From: Kiritimatiellia bacterium
GTDB lineage: Bacteria; Verrucomicrobiota; Kiritimatiellia; PWTM01
Assembly (NCBI GenBank): GCA_026417735.1
Contig: JAOACR010000020.1
Coordinates: forward strand, 124,001-188,000
DNA: 64,000 bases
Reading direction: 5' to 3'
The notes beneath the pieces were generated by a model that was not told the DNA's origin, did no database searches, and saw nothing but the letters and a program-made list of their open reading frames with translations. Position numbers and translations under genes: made by a program. Positions 16,477 to 26,664 of this stretch are shown one piece after another. How positions within the stretch are numbered: position 1 is the first letter of the stretch; the number at the start of each line of letters is the position of its first letter.

Positions 16477-18585
16477 ATGAAGGCGAATGGCCCGCTTGCC
16501 TGGACAACCGCCGCCCTCCTGCCGGCCTTGGTCGTGCGGGCCGGCGCCGGTGCGGCGGTGACGACATTGCAGGCCTTGCGGCAACTCTCACAGACGGAAC
16601 TTGCAGCGGCGCCCTCGGTTTGCGTCACCGCGACGGTCACGCTCGCCCGCCAACCCCAGAAGCTGCTCGTGGTGCAGGACGCGAGTGGTGCCGCTGCAGT
16701 ACACCCGCGTGAGCTGGATGACCTGACGCCGTTTCCTCAGCTCGGGGAGCGGTTGATCCTGCGAGGTGTGGCGGCAGCGGGGCGGCTGTCTCCCGCCATC
16801 GCCGGCGGTTCGCAGGGGCTTCAGGTCGAACGGCTCGGTCGCGCCGAGCTGCCGCCGCCGCTTCCGCTCTCCCCCCGCGACCTCGTCGGTGGCCGGTACG
16901 AACACCAACGCGTCGAGGTCGAGGCCATTGTTCGCGCAAGCCGAGCCGACCGCGAGCTCAGCCGCATCGAACTGGGCACCGGCATCGGACGAGTGACGCT
17001 CCTGGCACCGCCGGCACCCGATGCGAATGGTCTCAACGCGAGGCTGCCGGAGGGAGCTCGCGTGAGGGCGCGCGGAGTGCTGAGTTCCATCGTGAACCGC
17101 CGCGGGGAATGGGTGGGCTGTTTGTTGCATGCGGCCGCATGGGAAGATATCTCCCTGATCGCACCGCCCCCCGCACCCGAGGGCCTGCCGCTGGCCCGCC
17201 TCGATGAAATTGCACGGTGGGGCACCGCGGGGTCCGATTCACCGCCAATCCGCGTGCGTGGAGTCGTGCTCGCGGTGGAATGGGGGCACCGCGCGTTTCT
17301 GCGCGACGAAACGGGCGCGGCGGTGCTCTACCTCGGCCGGGCCACCATGGACCGCGTCGCCCCCGGCGATCACGTCGAGGCCGCAGGCTATCCGATCCTT
17401 CTCGACAAGCGGTGGGTGCTTCAGGATGCGACCCTCCGGCGACTCGCGGGCGGCCTCCCGCCCACGCCCGTCAACCTGGACAGTCGACACGAAGATCCCG
17501 CGTTGTTCGATACGGACCTCGTCCGGCTCAGTGGGCAGGTGATCGGCGTCAGCGAACATTCCAGCGGGTTGTGGCTGCTGATGCAGACGAGGCACGGCGT
17601 CGCGGAAGTCGCGCTCCCCCACGCGCCGGAGGGAGCACCGACACCGGGCGCATGGGTCGAGGCGGTCGGTATCGCCGAAGTGTTCGCGCGCATGACGGCC
17701 GAAGGCCATACCGAAACGCTGGGCCTTCGCGTGCATGCGCTGCCGCCGGGCGGGGTACGCGTGTTGCGGCCGGCCCCCTGGTGGACGCCCCGACGTCTCG
17801 CCGCCGTCATCGCGGTGGTCAGCGGCGGTATGATCTGGCTGGGAGGATGGGTGCTCGTCCTCCAACGAATTGTGCGCCGTCAAGGCGCACGTCTCCGCGA
17901 AAGCGTGCGCCAAGAGGCGGTGTGGCAGGAACGAACCCGCATCGCGCGCGACATCCACGATGACGTCGGCGCCGTCCTCACCCAGATCGCGCTGATGAGC
18001 GACATGTGCCGGGACGAACAGGATCCCGCCGCCCGCACGGACGCGGTCGCCCGTATCGGCGAGGCGTCACGGCGTGCGATCGAGGCGCTCGACCAGATCG
18101 TCTGGACCGTCAATCCTTCCAACGACCGGGTGGATCGCACCGTTTCCTACTGCTGCCGCATCGTGCAGGGGCTCCTGGAGGGGCTTCCGGTTCGGTGCCG
18201 CCTGGACGTCCCGCCCGATCTTCCCGCGCGGCCGATCGCGGCCGCCGCGCGGCATCACCTAGCCATGGCGGTCAAGGAGGCCGCACGGAACGCGCTCCGA
18301 CATGCCGGCGCACAGGAGATCCGGCTCGCCGCGCGATGCGCGGAGGCCATGCTCACAATCGAAATCAGCGATGATGGTCGCGGCCTCGTCACCGATGCCG
18401 TGCCCGCCGGCCGCTCCGGCATCCGCAACATCCAACAGCGGCTGATCGAAATTGGCGGTCGCGCCAGTTTCGAATCCCGCCCCGGCGGCGGCACTTCGGT
18501 CGTGCTGCAGGTCCGCCTTGGGGCGGTCTCTCCCCAAACTGCGGGATGGCGCTCGCGCGCCGCCGATGAAAAACTGAAGGAATGA
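16477..18585 (+). CDS. Membrane sensor histidine kinase (NarL/HisKA_3 type) with OB-fold-like sensor
   Basis: About 702 residues. After a signal/anchor segment (TTAALLPALVVRAGAGA) comes a large extracytoplasmic part (to about residue 450) made of repeated OB-like strands: SVCVTATVTLARQPQKLLVV, QRVEVEAIVRASRADRELSR, PIRVRGVVLAVEWGHRAFLR and VRLSGQVIGVSEHSSGLWLL. One membrane span follows (LAAVIAVVSGGMIWLGGWVL). The cytoplasmic kinase has the HisKA_3 phospho-acceptor box RIARDIHDDVGAVLTQIALM (His at about 494), then the HATPase_c domain (VKEAARNALRHAG, ISDDGRGL, GIRNIQQRLIEIGG, GGGTSVVL). An alternative start at 16450 or 16459 adds 6-9 residues. The stop overlaps the regulator start (ATGA). The signal sensed is unknown. 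Confidence 0.88.
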   Translation: MKANGPLAWTTAALLPALVVRAGAGAAVTTLQALRQLSQTELAAAPSVCVTATVTLARQPQKLLVVQDASGAAAVHPRELDDLTPFPQLGERLILRGVAAAGRLSPAIAGGSQGLQVERLGRAELPPPLPLSPRDLVGGRYEHQRVEVEAIVRASRADRELSRIELGTGIGRVTLLAPPAPDANGLNARLPEGARVRARGVLSSIVNRRGEWVGCLLHAAAWEDISLIAPPPAPEGLPLARLDEIARWGTAGSDSPPIRVRGVVLAVEWGHRAFLRDETGAAVLYLGRATMDRVAPGDHVEAAGYPILLDKRWVLQDATLRRLAGGLPPTPVNLDSRHEDPALFDTDLVRLSGQVIGVSEHSSGLWLLMQTRHGVAEVALPHAPEGAPTPGAWVEAVGIAEVFARMTAEGHTETLGLRVHALPPGGVRVLRPAPWWTPRRLAAVIAVVSGGMIWLGGWVLVLQRIVRRQGARLRESVRQEAVWQERTRIARDIHDDVGAVLTQIALMSDMCRDEQDPAARTDAVARIGEASRRAIEALDQIVWTVNPSNDRVDRTVSYCCRIVQGLLEGLPVRCRLDVPPDLPARPIAAAARHHLAMAVKEAARNALRHAGAQEIRLAARCAEAMLTIEISDDGRGLVTDAVPAGRSGIRNIQQRLIEIGGRASFESRPGGGTSVVLQVRLGAVSPQTAGWRSRAADEKLKE

Positions 18586-19220
18586 CTGTGCCCCGGCCCG
18601 AATCCATTCGCGTTGCGATCGTCGAAGACCACGACGCGTTGCGCGCGAGCCTCGCGCGCCTGATCAGCCGCGCCCCCGGGTACTGTTGTGTCGCCGCCTG
18701 CCCGGACGGCGAAACCGCGCTGCGGGAACTGCCGCTCGCCAAACCGCACGTTGTGCTGATGGACCTCCAGTTGCCCCGCATGTCCGGAGCCGAATGCATC
18801 GCGCGTCTCCGCGAACTGCTGCCGGAGGTGGAGGTGCTCGTGCTGACCGTCTACGACGACGAGGAGCGGGTGTTCGATGCGCTGAAGGCCGGCGCCAGCG
18901 GCTACCTGCTGAAACGCGCCGACAGCCGGCGAATCCTTGAGGCGATCGCGGAGGTCCGCGCCGGCGGTGCGCCGATGACCAGCGAGATCGCCCGCAAGGT
19001 GGTTCGCTCGTTTCGTCAGGAGCCGCCCACCCCGGCGCGTGGCCATCTGACGCCGCGTGAGGAAGAAATCCTCAACCTACTCGCGGAGGGGCTCGTCCCG
19101 AAGGAGGTCGCCGCAAGGCTGGGCATCAGCTACTTCACGGTCCAAACCCACATCAAAAGCATCTACGAAAAGCTCCATGTGCGCTCGCGCACCGAAGCGG
19201 TGTTGCGCTGGATTCGCTGA
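18582..19220 (+). CDS. LuxR/NarL-family response regulator
   Basis: A 212-residue regulator: receiver domain (residues about 9-130) with acidic pocket E15-D16, phospho-acceptor D61 in VVLMDLQLP, switch Thr in LVLTVYDD and Lys in GYLLKRA, then a LuxR-type helix-turn-helix (LTPREEEILNLLAEGLVPKE, VAARLGISYFTVQTHIKSIY, EKLHVRSRTEAVL). It is translationally coupled to the kinase by an ATGA overlap, so the two are a cognate pair. Targets are unknown; the secreted beta-propeller-like gene 21 bp downstream may be in the same transcript and is the first candidate. Confidence 0.95.
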   Translation: MTVPRPESIRVAIVEDHDALRASLARLISRAPGYCCVAACPDGETALRELPLAKPHVVLMDLQLPRMSGAECIARLRELLPEVEVLVLTVYDDEERVFDALKAGASGYLLKRADSRRILEAIAEVRAGGAPMTSEIARKVVRSFRQEPPTPARGHLTPREEEILNLLAEGLVPKEVAARLGISYFTVQTHIKSIYEKLHVRSRTEAVLRWIR

Positions 19221-19241
19221 GAAGTCTGAGGAGACCGCCGC

Positions 19242-20936
19242 ATGTTGTATCGACCCTATCTCCCTGCCGCGAGCCTCGCCGTGCTCGTCGCGGCCGGCCG
19301 TCTGGCCACACAGGCAGCCATTCAGCCCACGCCGCGCGTCACCCGCCTTCAGTTCGGTGGGCCGGACGAGGTCGTCACGAACCGCGACGCGCGCGGACGC
19401 GTTACCGTCGAGGTGCATGGGGACGAAATCGTTGACCTCGCCGCCGCGCCGGGGGCTGCGCTCTGGCTCGTGGGCCGTCTGCAGAATTCTGACGCCGCGC
19501 CGTCCGCGTCAAAAACGACCCGCCACGGCGATCTCCGCGGGCCGTGCACGTTCGCAATGAAGATTCGGGCGGATCTCTCCGCAGTGGACGCCGTCGCGCT
19601 CTGGCCCACGGGCGTCTTCGTCGTGAGCCGCTGCGCGGCGCTGCCAGATGGCGGTGCCATCCTCGCCGGCTGGCTCGGCCCCGAGGGCGCGGAGCGTTGG
19701 CCCTCCGCGAAGAGCGAGAAGACCCGCACCGCGCTGCTGCGTCTCTCACCGGCCGGCGACCGGGTGCTGTGGGCAATCGCCGGAGGCCCGAACCAGAGCG
19801 AGATCACCGGGCTGGCGATTACTCCCGACGGCCGCAACTTTTGCTGGACCGCGGGTACCGTGGGCCGCGGTATGGGCGCGTACGTGATCCGCGGCGACGT
19901 CGAGTCCGGCCGCACCCTCCCGTTCGAAGGGACGGGCGAATGGGCCATCGGTCTGCACCCTGACGCCAACTGGCTCAACCAGCCCGGTCAGTACATGGCG
20001 TTCTACCAGAAAGGGCGCTCCTCACCCTTTGACTACGACGGTCCGGAGGGCTGGGCACCCGTACGGTTCTGGCCCCATGGTTTTCGAAGTGACGGGCACG
20101 TCGCCGTCCTGCCGGACGGTGATTTGGTCCTCGCGCACACGATGCAATACGACTTCCAGATCCAGGGCGCAAAGCGGGAGCCCGGCTTCGATCTGTTGGT
20201 CGCGCGGCTGGCGCGGGATGGCCGTCCCAAGTGGTCCGTCAACGCCTACCAGCCGGGCGACAGCGTCCACACGCCGGACCAAAAGGCACAGGACATCCGG
20301 CTGAATCCCGTCACGGGAGAGATTCTCGTCGCAGCCTGGCAGCACGGTTCCAACGTATACCGGCTCATCGGCGACCTGATCGGCGACAGTGGCAACATCT
20401 CGGTACCATGGATCGGACGGTTCGACGCGGCCACCGGCCGCGTGCTCGCCGGTTGGTACTTTCACTGCATTCGCGAGCGGGGTGAGTTCGATGCCCAGGG
20501 GCGCCCGCAGCGCTGGCCCAAGCTCTCCGGTGCGCGCATCGCCCGGCTCGCCGTGGATCACACCGGCCGCATCTGGGCGGCAGCGACCGGCGGCCGGTAC
20601 GCTTTCACCACGCCCGACGCGGCCCAGGCCTGGCCGCGCGGCGCCGACGGTCAGCCCCTGTGGGGACAGTTCGGCGTACTTCTCGCGCTTTCACCAGATC
20701 TGGCGCGGCTCGAATATGCGACCCTCGTCCGGGGCAACGCCGCCGACCGCGGCGACGGGAACGCCGCCGGCGGCAGCGAGCTGAATGCGATCACCACGGC
20801 CGAGAACGCGATCCTCGCGGGTGGTTATGTGGGCGATGATGGCTTCCCGACCGAGGATGCCCCTCAGTGGTCGAGAAAGGTCTCCGGCGACCGCCGTGAC
20901 TGCGCGCTGGTCCGCGTCGTGCTCGAGCAGCGCTGA
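19242..20936 (+). CDS. Secreted beta-propeller-like protein of unknown function
   Basis: A 564-residue exported protein: N-terminal signal (AASLAVLVAAGRLATQAA). The body shows regularly spaced blades typical of WD/SBBP-type propellers, each with a strand carrying a calculated quantity and a glycine turn: DLAAAPGAALWLVGRLQNSD, CAALPDGGAILAGWLGPEG, GLAITPDGRNFCWTAGTVGR, HVAVLPDGDLVLAHTMQYD, IRLNPVTGEILVAAWQHGSN, IARLAVDHTGRIWAAATGGR and AITTAENAILAGGYVGDDG. It lacks any catalytic motif I recognise. GGAG about 8 nt before ATG 19242 supports the start. It follows the response regulator by 21 bp and probably shares its transcript, so it may be regulated with, or act as an input to, the adjacent sensor system. 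Confidence 0.6.
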   Translation: MLYRPYLPAASLAVLVAAGRLATQAAIQPTPRVTRLQFGGPDEVVTNRDARGRVTVEVHGDEIVDLAAAPGAALWLVGRLQNSDAAPSASKTTRHGDLRGPCTFAMKIRADLSAVDAVALWPTGVFVVSRCAALPDGGAILAGWLGPEGAERWPSAKSEKTRTALLRLSPAGDRVLWAIAGGPNQSEITGLAITPDGRNFCWTAGTVGRGMGAYVIRGDVESGRTLPFEGTGEWAIGLHPDANWLNQPGQYMAFYQKGRSSPFDYDGPEGWAPVRFWPHGFRSDGHVAVLPDGDLVLAHTMQYDFQIQGAKREPGFDLLVARLARDGRPKWSVNAYQPGDSVHTPDQKAQDIRLNPVTGEILVAAWQHGSNVYRLIGDLIGDSGNISVPWIGRFDAATGRVLAGWYFHCIRERGEFDAQGRPQRWPKLSGARIARLAVDHTGRIWAAATGGRYAFTTPDAAQAWPRGADGQPLWGQFGVLLALSPDLARLEYATLVRGNAADRGDGNAAGGSELNAITTAENAILAGGYVGDDGFPTEDAPQWSRKVSGDRRDCALVRVVLEQR

Positions 20937-21092
20937 CACCTCGCCAACAAAATCGGAACGTTGCCGAACTGAAGCGCATCTGCATTTTGGCGCACCGCAT
21001 CACGCGTTCATCGGGCCCCGCCTGCTCCGTTCGGACGCTCGCTGTGTCCGTTGCGCTGCTGCCGGAAAGACCACAGCAGCACTGAAAACGAT

Positions 21093-21122
21093 TTGACCAT
21101 CGTCCCGAACACGACCTAGCAT
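21093..21122 (+). promoter_or_regulatory. Sigma70-like promoter of the giant secreted protein
   Basis: TTGACC (21093-21098), 18 bp, TAGCAT (21117-21122). Predicted start near 21129 gives a leader of about 85 nt with GGAG 6 nt before the ATG at 21214. The ATG at 21121 overlaps the -10 box and is therefore rejected as the start. The remaining 270 bp after the previous gene hold nothing else I can recognise. Confidence 0.6.
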
Positions 21123-21213
21123 GTGGGCGAGGGAGGATATCGCGGTGCCTCGGTGCGATTCCCTCGCCTTTCGATGCCGCCCACGGCGACGTTGCGGAGA
21201 GCGGCGGAGCAGA

Positions 21214-24200
21214 ATGTCCTCTGTGCGGCGACTGTTGGTTCGCCGAGGGCAGATCCTCGCCGCCTGGGCCGGACTCGTGGCCGCGACGAGCCAGGCACCT
21301 GCCGGCCCGACCAACCGCGTTGCCGTCCCATTCGATTTCAGCTATGAGGCGTCCGCCGCGGGGGAGGCGTTCGGCATCACCCCCTCCACCCCGTGGATCT
21401 GGCTGCCGCCGGTCAGCGAGGGCCGCGCCTTCTTTTCGGTCGGCAACATTCCCTACGCGTTCGCGTTGCGCGCCAACGCGCTGTTCGAATACGACGCGGG
21501 CGACGTGTGGCCGGGCAACCTGGTGCCGATGCGGATCTGGATCGAGCCCGCGGAGGACTCGGACCGGCCGGAGCTTTACGGCATTTTCGGTTTTGAGGTC
21601 GGCGTCGCAGTGAGGCCGGTCGTTGTTCACCGGCCCGTGCTGAACTTCGGCAAGGACTTCTGCGTGCGATACGCCGCGGACGGTCCAGCCCCTCTCGGCC
21701 CCTCACTGCTGGGAGGCATCGACGCGATCGAGTGCGTCGGGCTGCCGCTGTCGGAAGTGCTGGGCAGCAGCACGCGCGCGATTGTCCGTGCGATCGCCGG
21801 CACCGCGGATGCACTCAACCGTGCGCAGTTTGGTTTCTGCGCAATCAATGTGTGCGCAGAGGGAGTGCTGGAGGGCGAGCACATCGAGGTGCTGGCGGCT
21901 GGTCATCGGCTGCGGTTCCGCGGCTACGGTCAGCAGTACGGAACGAACGTCCTGGTCCATATCCCGCTCGAACGCGAAAACCCCTACAGCGACGTCGAAC
22001 CGCTCATGGTCTCCGCGGCCTACTGCTACAACTTCTACCAATCCATGGGGCTGGTTCTCTCCCTGATCCCGCCAATCGAGCTGTGGATCACACCCTCGAT
22101 TTTTGACCGCTGGTCGAACCTCCTACCGGGGTCGTATGCGCCGCCGGCGCTCCCCCGCCTCCACGACGGCACGTACTACATGAAAAGCGTCGCCGGCGCC
22201 GTCCAGCCGGCCGGACGCCCCCAGGAAATCACGTTGCCGATTGCGGAGACACCCAACCTCCCGGACCTGGTCGTGGCCGCTGTCGCGCTGAACCCCTCGT
22301 CACCCGATCCGGCCGAGAGCGGTCGGGCGTATGCCGCAGAAACCTCCACCGTGCGCGTGACCATTGCGAATCTCGGCGTTCGTGCAACGGAGCCGTCCGC
22401 CATCCTCCGTTGGCGCATGGACCTGGACGGCTCAAACCTGGTGCCGTGGACAGCGCTCGGCCCGCCCGGTGCCGCGCCGATTCTGGCGCCGAACTCGACG
22501 ATGAGTCTCTATGTCCCCTGCCGGTTCTCCGAGGGCCGCCACAACATCGCGATCTCGCTGACCTATCTCCAAGTCAAACAGTACACGAACGGTGCGCCAG
22601 TCTACGGCATGGGGGACCCACGACCAGAAAACCACTTCAACGTGCAGTTTCCGGTGTACGTCCACGCCGAACGCGGAACCGTCCGGGGAATCGTCGACAC
22701 GAATCCCTCCTGGCCCGGCTCCGGCATTCCAGGGCTGCTGGTCTGGCTGCATGGCCCCCGCTACTCCGCCTGGACAACCTCCAGCCTGGCCCCCGGTGAA
22801 CACCGCGGCACCTTCCGGTTCCCCCGCGTGCCCACCGATGACTACACGCTCGAGATCCTGATGCCCACCAACGGCGCCCCGGATGGCCGGGACTACGCCA
22901 ATCGCGCGTTTGTTTTTCATCACGATGTCGGCGGCGTCACCGAACTGCGCGGTACGTGGCTGGCGCAGTACCAGACTGCAATCGGGCGGCTCCGGGACGC
23001 CTCGACCGGCCTGCCCATTATCAACGCCACCGTCGAGTACGGCGTCCCATCGTTCCGCACGACGAACACCGACGCCACCGGCAGCTTCCGCCTGCGACGG
23101 GTGCCGCCACGAGGCCCCGTCGAGTGCCGGTTCTCACATCCGCTCTACGAGCCTCGCCGCATCGCGTTTGACCTGCGCGTGGATAACACCTGGCAAACCA
23201 ACACGGTCGTGCGCCAGTACATGGATCTCGACACCGCTGAAACCGGCTGGGCGGACGAGTGGGGAACGTTGTATCTCGTCCGCGACATCAGCCCACCCGT
23301 GCTGGACTGGGTGCCGCCCCCGCGCGACGGCGCGGTCGTCACGAGCCTTGTCGTGCACTTGCGCCCCTCCGACGGCCCCTATCGCGATGTTGCCCGCTGG
23401 CGGTGGCTGATCGCGAACGTCAACAGCCAGATCGTCGCCTCCGCGGGATGGATGCCGTGGACGACGCCGAGCAACCGCGAGGACTTCGTCGCGACCGCCT
23501 TCAACGTCAGCAACCTTGCCGACGGACGCTACACGCTGCAGCTCTACGCAGAGGATCCCGCAGGCCTGCAGACGAACGTCGCCATCTCGTTCGTGCGGGA
23601 CTCCGTCGCGCCCTCCGGTACCTTGGAGATTGCGGAGGGCGCAATCTCGGTGGGAGAACCGACCGTACCGATCACGATCCGCCTTGCGCAGCCGGAACCG
23701 CTCTGGTGGACCGTGGAGCTCTCGAACGACGGTGTCACATGGTCCCCGCCGTTTACGCTGAGCGGAACGGCCGCCACCCTGCCTGCCTGGCCGCTGGCGC
23801 CGTCCGGCTATGTCGGCCAGGTCACCGTCACCGCGCGCGTCACCGACGCGTCAGGTCACATCGTTGGAATGTCGGACTCGATCGCGGTGGACGCCAGCGG
23901 TCTCGTTCAGCTGGCGGGCGGTGCACCGTTCTATGGCGGCACCAACGTCCCGGTGGACGTCTTTATCCGGCCGCCGCCGCCCTGGACACTGTACGACGAG
24001 CCCGCTTACGGCCAATCGCTTGAAATCGGCCGCGAACCGAGCGGCGCAGCTCGCGCGCAGCGTTTCGTGCTGACCACTGCCGCCACCGTCGGCGCGGTCC
24101 GTGTCGCGGTCTCCTGCGCCGGCTACCCCGACGCCCCGCTCGAACTGCGGCTGGTCGGCTCGCTCGGCGACTCGCCCACCGGCGCGCCTCCGACGCTGGC

Positions 24201-26523
24201 CGTCGGAACGCTCACACCTCCCGCTCTCCCGGCCGACGGCGTGTGCACCGTCGCGTTCCCTAGCGCGGTCATCCTCTCTCCCGGCACCTACTACCTCATC
24301 ACGCGCACCGGCGCCGTCTCCACCCAGTCCTTCTGGCGCGTCGGCAGCGGCTACAGCGAATACGGCAACCATCAGCTTCGCTACGATTTTCTGCCGGGCT
24401 CCGGATGGCGCGCCGGGGACACCAACCCCGCCATCGGCTGCGCGACCCTCGCGTTCCGCCTGCTCGACGACCGCCGCGGCCAGATCCGGTTCGCAGCGGA
24501 TTCGGTCTGCGACACCGAACCCTGGACAACCTACACCGGCCCCGCCGTCGTACTCACGAATCTCCCCGTTGCTGGGGCGGGGCGCCAAACCGTTGCGGTC
24601 CAGTATCGCAACCCCTTCACCACTGGACTCGATCGCGTCTACTACGATTCGGTGGTGGTGGACCTCGTGGCACCAACGGTCCAAACGGCGTCCATCGTGC
24701 GCGTGAACACAGAGGACGGTGTGGTGTCCATCCGGCTGCTGGCCACCGACGACGTGGCGGGTGTGCGACAGGCCCTGTGGTCGTTTGACGGCGGCGCACA
24801 TTGGCAGGCAACGAACTGGCTGCCCGAGCTGCATCTGCCGTTCGTTTCCCCGTTCAGCGGCGTCTTGCTGCGCGTCGTGGACGAGGCGGGCCTGACCAGC
24901 CAAGTTGCCGTCGTGGAGACGCGACGTGATCTTTTCCCTCCCGAGTTCAACTTTTCCATCAACAATGCAGACGCCTACACCCGCTCGCCCACCGTGACAC
25001 TGCGATTCGCGGTCTGGGACGACCGGCCCCTCAGAGCCTGCCGGATCCGTGTGCGCGAGCAGACCAGCGGCCGGGACTACGGGCCATGGGCGGGCACTGT
25101 GACCTCCGTCCCCATCGCGCTGCCTCCCACATCGATCGAGTCGGGCACCGGCACCGTGGCCACGACCCTCGACGGACGCTATCAGTTCGAGGCGACAGCC
25201 ACCGATGGCGAGGGCCGCTCCTCGCCGCTGCGGCTCGCCTCGATCACGCTCGACCGTCAGCCCCCCACCGCCTCGCTGTGGCTCTGCGACGAAGGCGGCC
25301 GCAACTGGACGACCGGTGCGGTGATTCATGCCCGCCTGGAGGTCGCCGATGCGAATCCGGACCTTCGCATGCGCCAGCGGCTGAACGGCGGGCCCTGGTC
25401 CCTCTCCGCACCACTGCCCGCCGGTCTCTCCTCCTGGGTACTGGTGGCCGACAGTGTCCCTCCGCGCCATCACGAGCTCGAGATGGAGATCAGCGACGCA
25501 GCCGGCAATTGCGTGACCGCCCGAGCAGCACTGCGGGTGAACCACCGTCCGCTCACGCCGACGGCGCTCTGGCCGCGAGGCGAGATCGGTGACACTTCGC
25601 CGAAATTGTTCGCCAGCGACTTCAGCGATCCCGACGGCGAGCCCGTCGGCGCCGCAGAGTACCTCGTGCGGGAGGGACGTATCGAGGTGCTCGCCTCCGG
25701 CCCCACGACCCCCGGCACGTTTGCGGTCGCCCGCGGACTTCTGCAGGAAGGTCACGTCTACACCTGGGTGGTCCGCTACATGGACGCTGACGGACTTTGG
25801 TCGGAGTGGAGCGAACCCACCGTCTTTGAGGTCGCCGCCGACAGCGACCACGACGGCCTGAGCGACCACGTCGAAAAAACTACCGGCACGCATCCCCTGA
25901 ATCCTGACACGGACGGCGACGGCATTCCGGACGGTACCGAGGACCGCAACCTGAACGGCGCAGTGGACCCATCGGAAAGTGACCCGCGCAGCGCGGACAC
26001 CGACAACGATGCGCTGCCCGACGGCATCGAAGATCGAAACCGCAACGGCGAACGCGATCCCGGCGAAACCGACCCCGCCAATCCGGACACCGATCAGGAC
26101 GGCCTCCGTGACGGCGAGGAGGATACAAACGCGAACGGCCGGTTCGAGCCGGCGCTGGGCGAAACACATCCGAACCTCGCCGACACTGACGGGGACAGTC
26201 AGAGCGACGGCGATGAGCGATACGCCGGCACAGACCCGAACGATCGCAGCGCGTGCTTCGCCCTGACCCAGCTCACCGTCGTTCCCGATGGTCTGACTGC
26301 ACATCTGCGATGGAAAGGACGCGGCCACCGACGGTACTGGATCGAAGCCGCCCGACGACCGGGTGCCTCGTGGAAGCCGCTGCAGAGCGTGGTACCGGAA
26401 GGAGGAAATCCGCCGTGGTATTTCCTCGATGACATCAGCTTCACGGTCCCGTTGGAGATCTCCGCACGGTTCTTCCGGATTCGTATCGAGCCCCCCGAAA
26501 CGGTTCCGCCAGACCCCAGATAG
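21214..26523 (+). CDS. Giant secreted multidomain protein with thrombospondin type 3 repeats
   Basis: A 1,769-residue protein with signal peptide (SVRRLLVRRGQILAAWAGLV to about residue 30). An N-terminal region of no known family is followed by a CARDB-like adhesion domain (about 347-445, LPDLVVAAVALNPSSPDPAE), a carboxypeptidase-regulatory-like fold (about 485-680, RGTVRGIVDT and AIGRLRDASTGLPIINATVE), and a series of Ig/fibronectin-like modules each ending in DSVAPSG, DLVAPTV or DRQPPTA-type linkers (about 700-1540). Residues about 1542-1680 are five Ca-binding TSP3-like units (DSDHDGLSD, DTDGDGIPD, DTDNDALPD, DTDQDGLRD, DTDGDSQSD). A final about 85-residue beta domain ends WYFLDDISFTVP. 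It probably sits at the cell surface or in the matrix as an adhesin. ATG 21214 has GGAG 6 nt upstream. Confidence 0.75.
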   Translation: MSSVRRLLVRRGQILAAWAGLVAATSQAPAGPTNRVAVPFDFSYEASAAGEAFGITPSTPWIWLPPVSEGRAFFSVGNIPYAFALRANALFEYDAGDVWPGNLVPMRIWIEPAEDSDRPELYGIFGFEVGVAVRPVVVHRPVLNFGKDFCVRYAADGPAPLGPSLLGGIDAIECVGLPLSEVLGSSTRAIVRAIAGTADALNRAQFGFCAINVCAEGVLEGEHIEVLAAGHRLRFRGYGQQYGTNVLVHIPLERENPYSDVEPLMVSAAYCYNFYQSMGLVLSLIPPIELWITPSIFDRWSNLLPGSYAPPALPRLHDGTYYMKSVAGAVQPAGRPQEITLPIAETPNLPDLVVAAVALNPSSPDPAESGRAYAAETSTVRVTIANLGVRATEPSAILRWRMDLDGSNLVPWTALGPPGAAPILAPNSTMSLYVPCRFSEGRHNIAISLTYLQVKQYTNGAPVYGMGDPRPENHFNVQFPVYVHAERGTVRGIVDTNPSWPGSGIPGLLVWLHGPRYSAWTTSSLAPGEHRGTFRFPRVPTDDYTLEILMPTNGAPDGRDYANRAFVFHHDVGGVTELRGTWLAQYQTAIGRLRDASTGLPIINATVEYGVPSFRTTNTDATGSFRLRRVPPRGPVECRFSHPLYEPRRIAFDLRVDNTWQTNTVVRQYMDLDTAETGWADEWGTLYLVRDISPPVLDWVPPPRDGAVVTSLVVHLRPSDGPYRDVARWRWLIANVNSQIVASAGWMPWTTPSNREDFVATAFNVSNLADGRYTLQLYAEDPAGLQTNVAISFVRDSVAPSGTLEIAEGAISVGEPTVPITIRLAQPEPLWWTVELSNDGVTWSPPFTLSGTAATLPAWPLAPSGYVGQVTVTARVTDASGHIVGMSDSIAVDASGLVQLAGGAPFYGGTNVPVDVFIRPPPPWTLYDEPAYGQSLEIGREPSGAARAQRFVLTTAATVGAVRVAVSCAGYPDAPLELRLVGSLGDSPTGAPPTLAVGTLTPPALPADGVCTVAFPSAVILSPGTYYLITRTGAVSTQSFWRVGSGYSEYGNHQLRYDFLPGSGWRAGDTNPAIGCATLAFRLLDDRRGQIRFAADSVCDTEPWTTYTGPAVVLTNLPVAGAGRQTVAVQYRNPFTTGLDRVYYDSVVVDLVAPTVQTASIVRVNTEDGVVSIRLLATDDVAGVRQALWSFDGGAHWQATNWLPELHLPFVSPFSGVLLRVVDEAGLTSQVAVVETRRDLFPPEFNFSINNADAYTRSPTVTLRFAVWDDRPLRACRIRVREQTSGRDYGPWAGTVTSVPIALPPTSIESGTGTVATTLDGRYQFEATATDGEGRSSPLRLASITLDRQPPTASLWLCDEGGRNWTTGAVIHARLEVADANPDLRMRQRLNGGPWSLSAPLPAGLSSWVLVADSVPPRHHELEMEISDAAGNCVTARAALRVNHRPLTPTALWPRGEIGDTSPKLFASDFSDPDGEPVGAAEYLVREGRIEVLASGPTTPGTFAVARGLLQEGHVYTWVVRYMDADGLWSEWSEPTVFEVAADSDHDGLSDHVEKTTGTHPLNPDTDGDGIPDGTEDRNLNGAVDPSESDPRSADTDNDALPDGIEDRNRNGERDPGETDPANPDTDQDGLRDGEEDTNANGRFEPALGETHPNLADTDGDSQSDGDERYAGTDPNDRSACFALTQLTVVPDGLTAHLRWKGRGHRRYWIEAARRPGASWKPLQSVVPEGGNPPWYFLDDISFTVPLEISARFFRIRIEPPETVPPDPR

Positions 26524-26664
26524 TTCCGCCGCGAGGCGCAGAGGAGGAGGCGGCAGCCCTTTTCGCGCGCCGTGCGTGGTCCTGCGCTCAACGCATCGGC
26601 TCGTTGCCGCCGCCGCGCGCCTCCGCGAAGTCACCGATCGCGGCCACCCGACGGTGCGGTGAAA

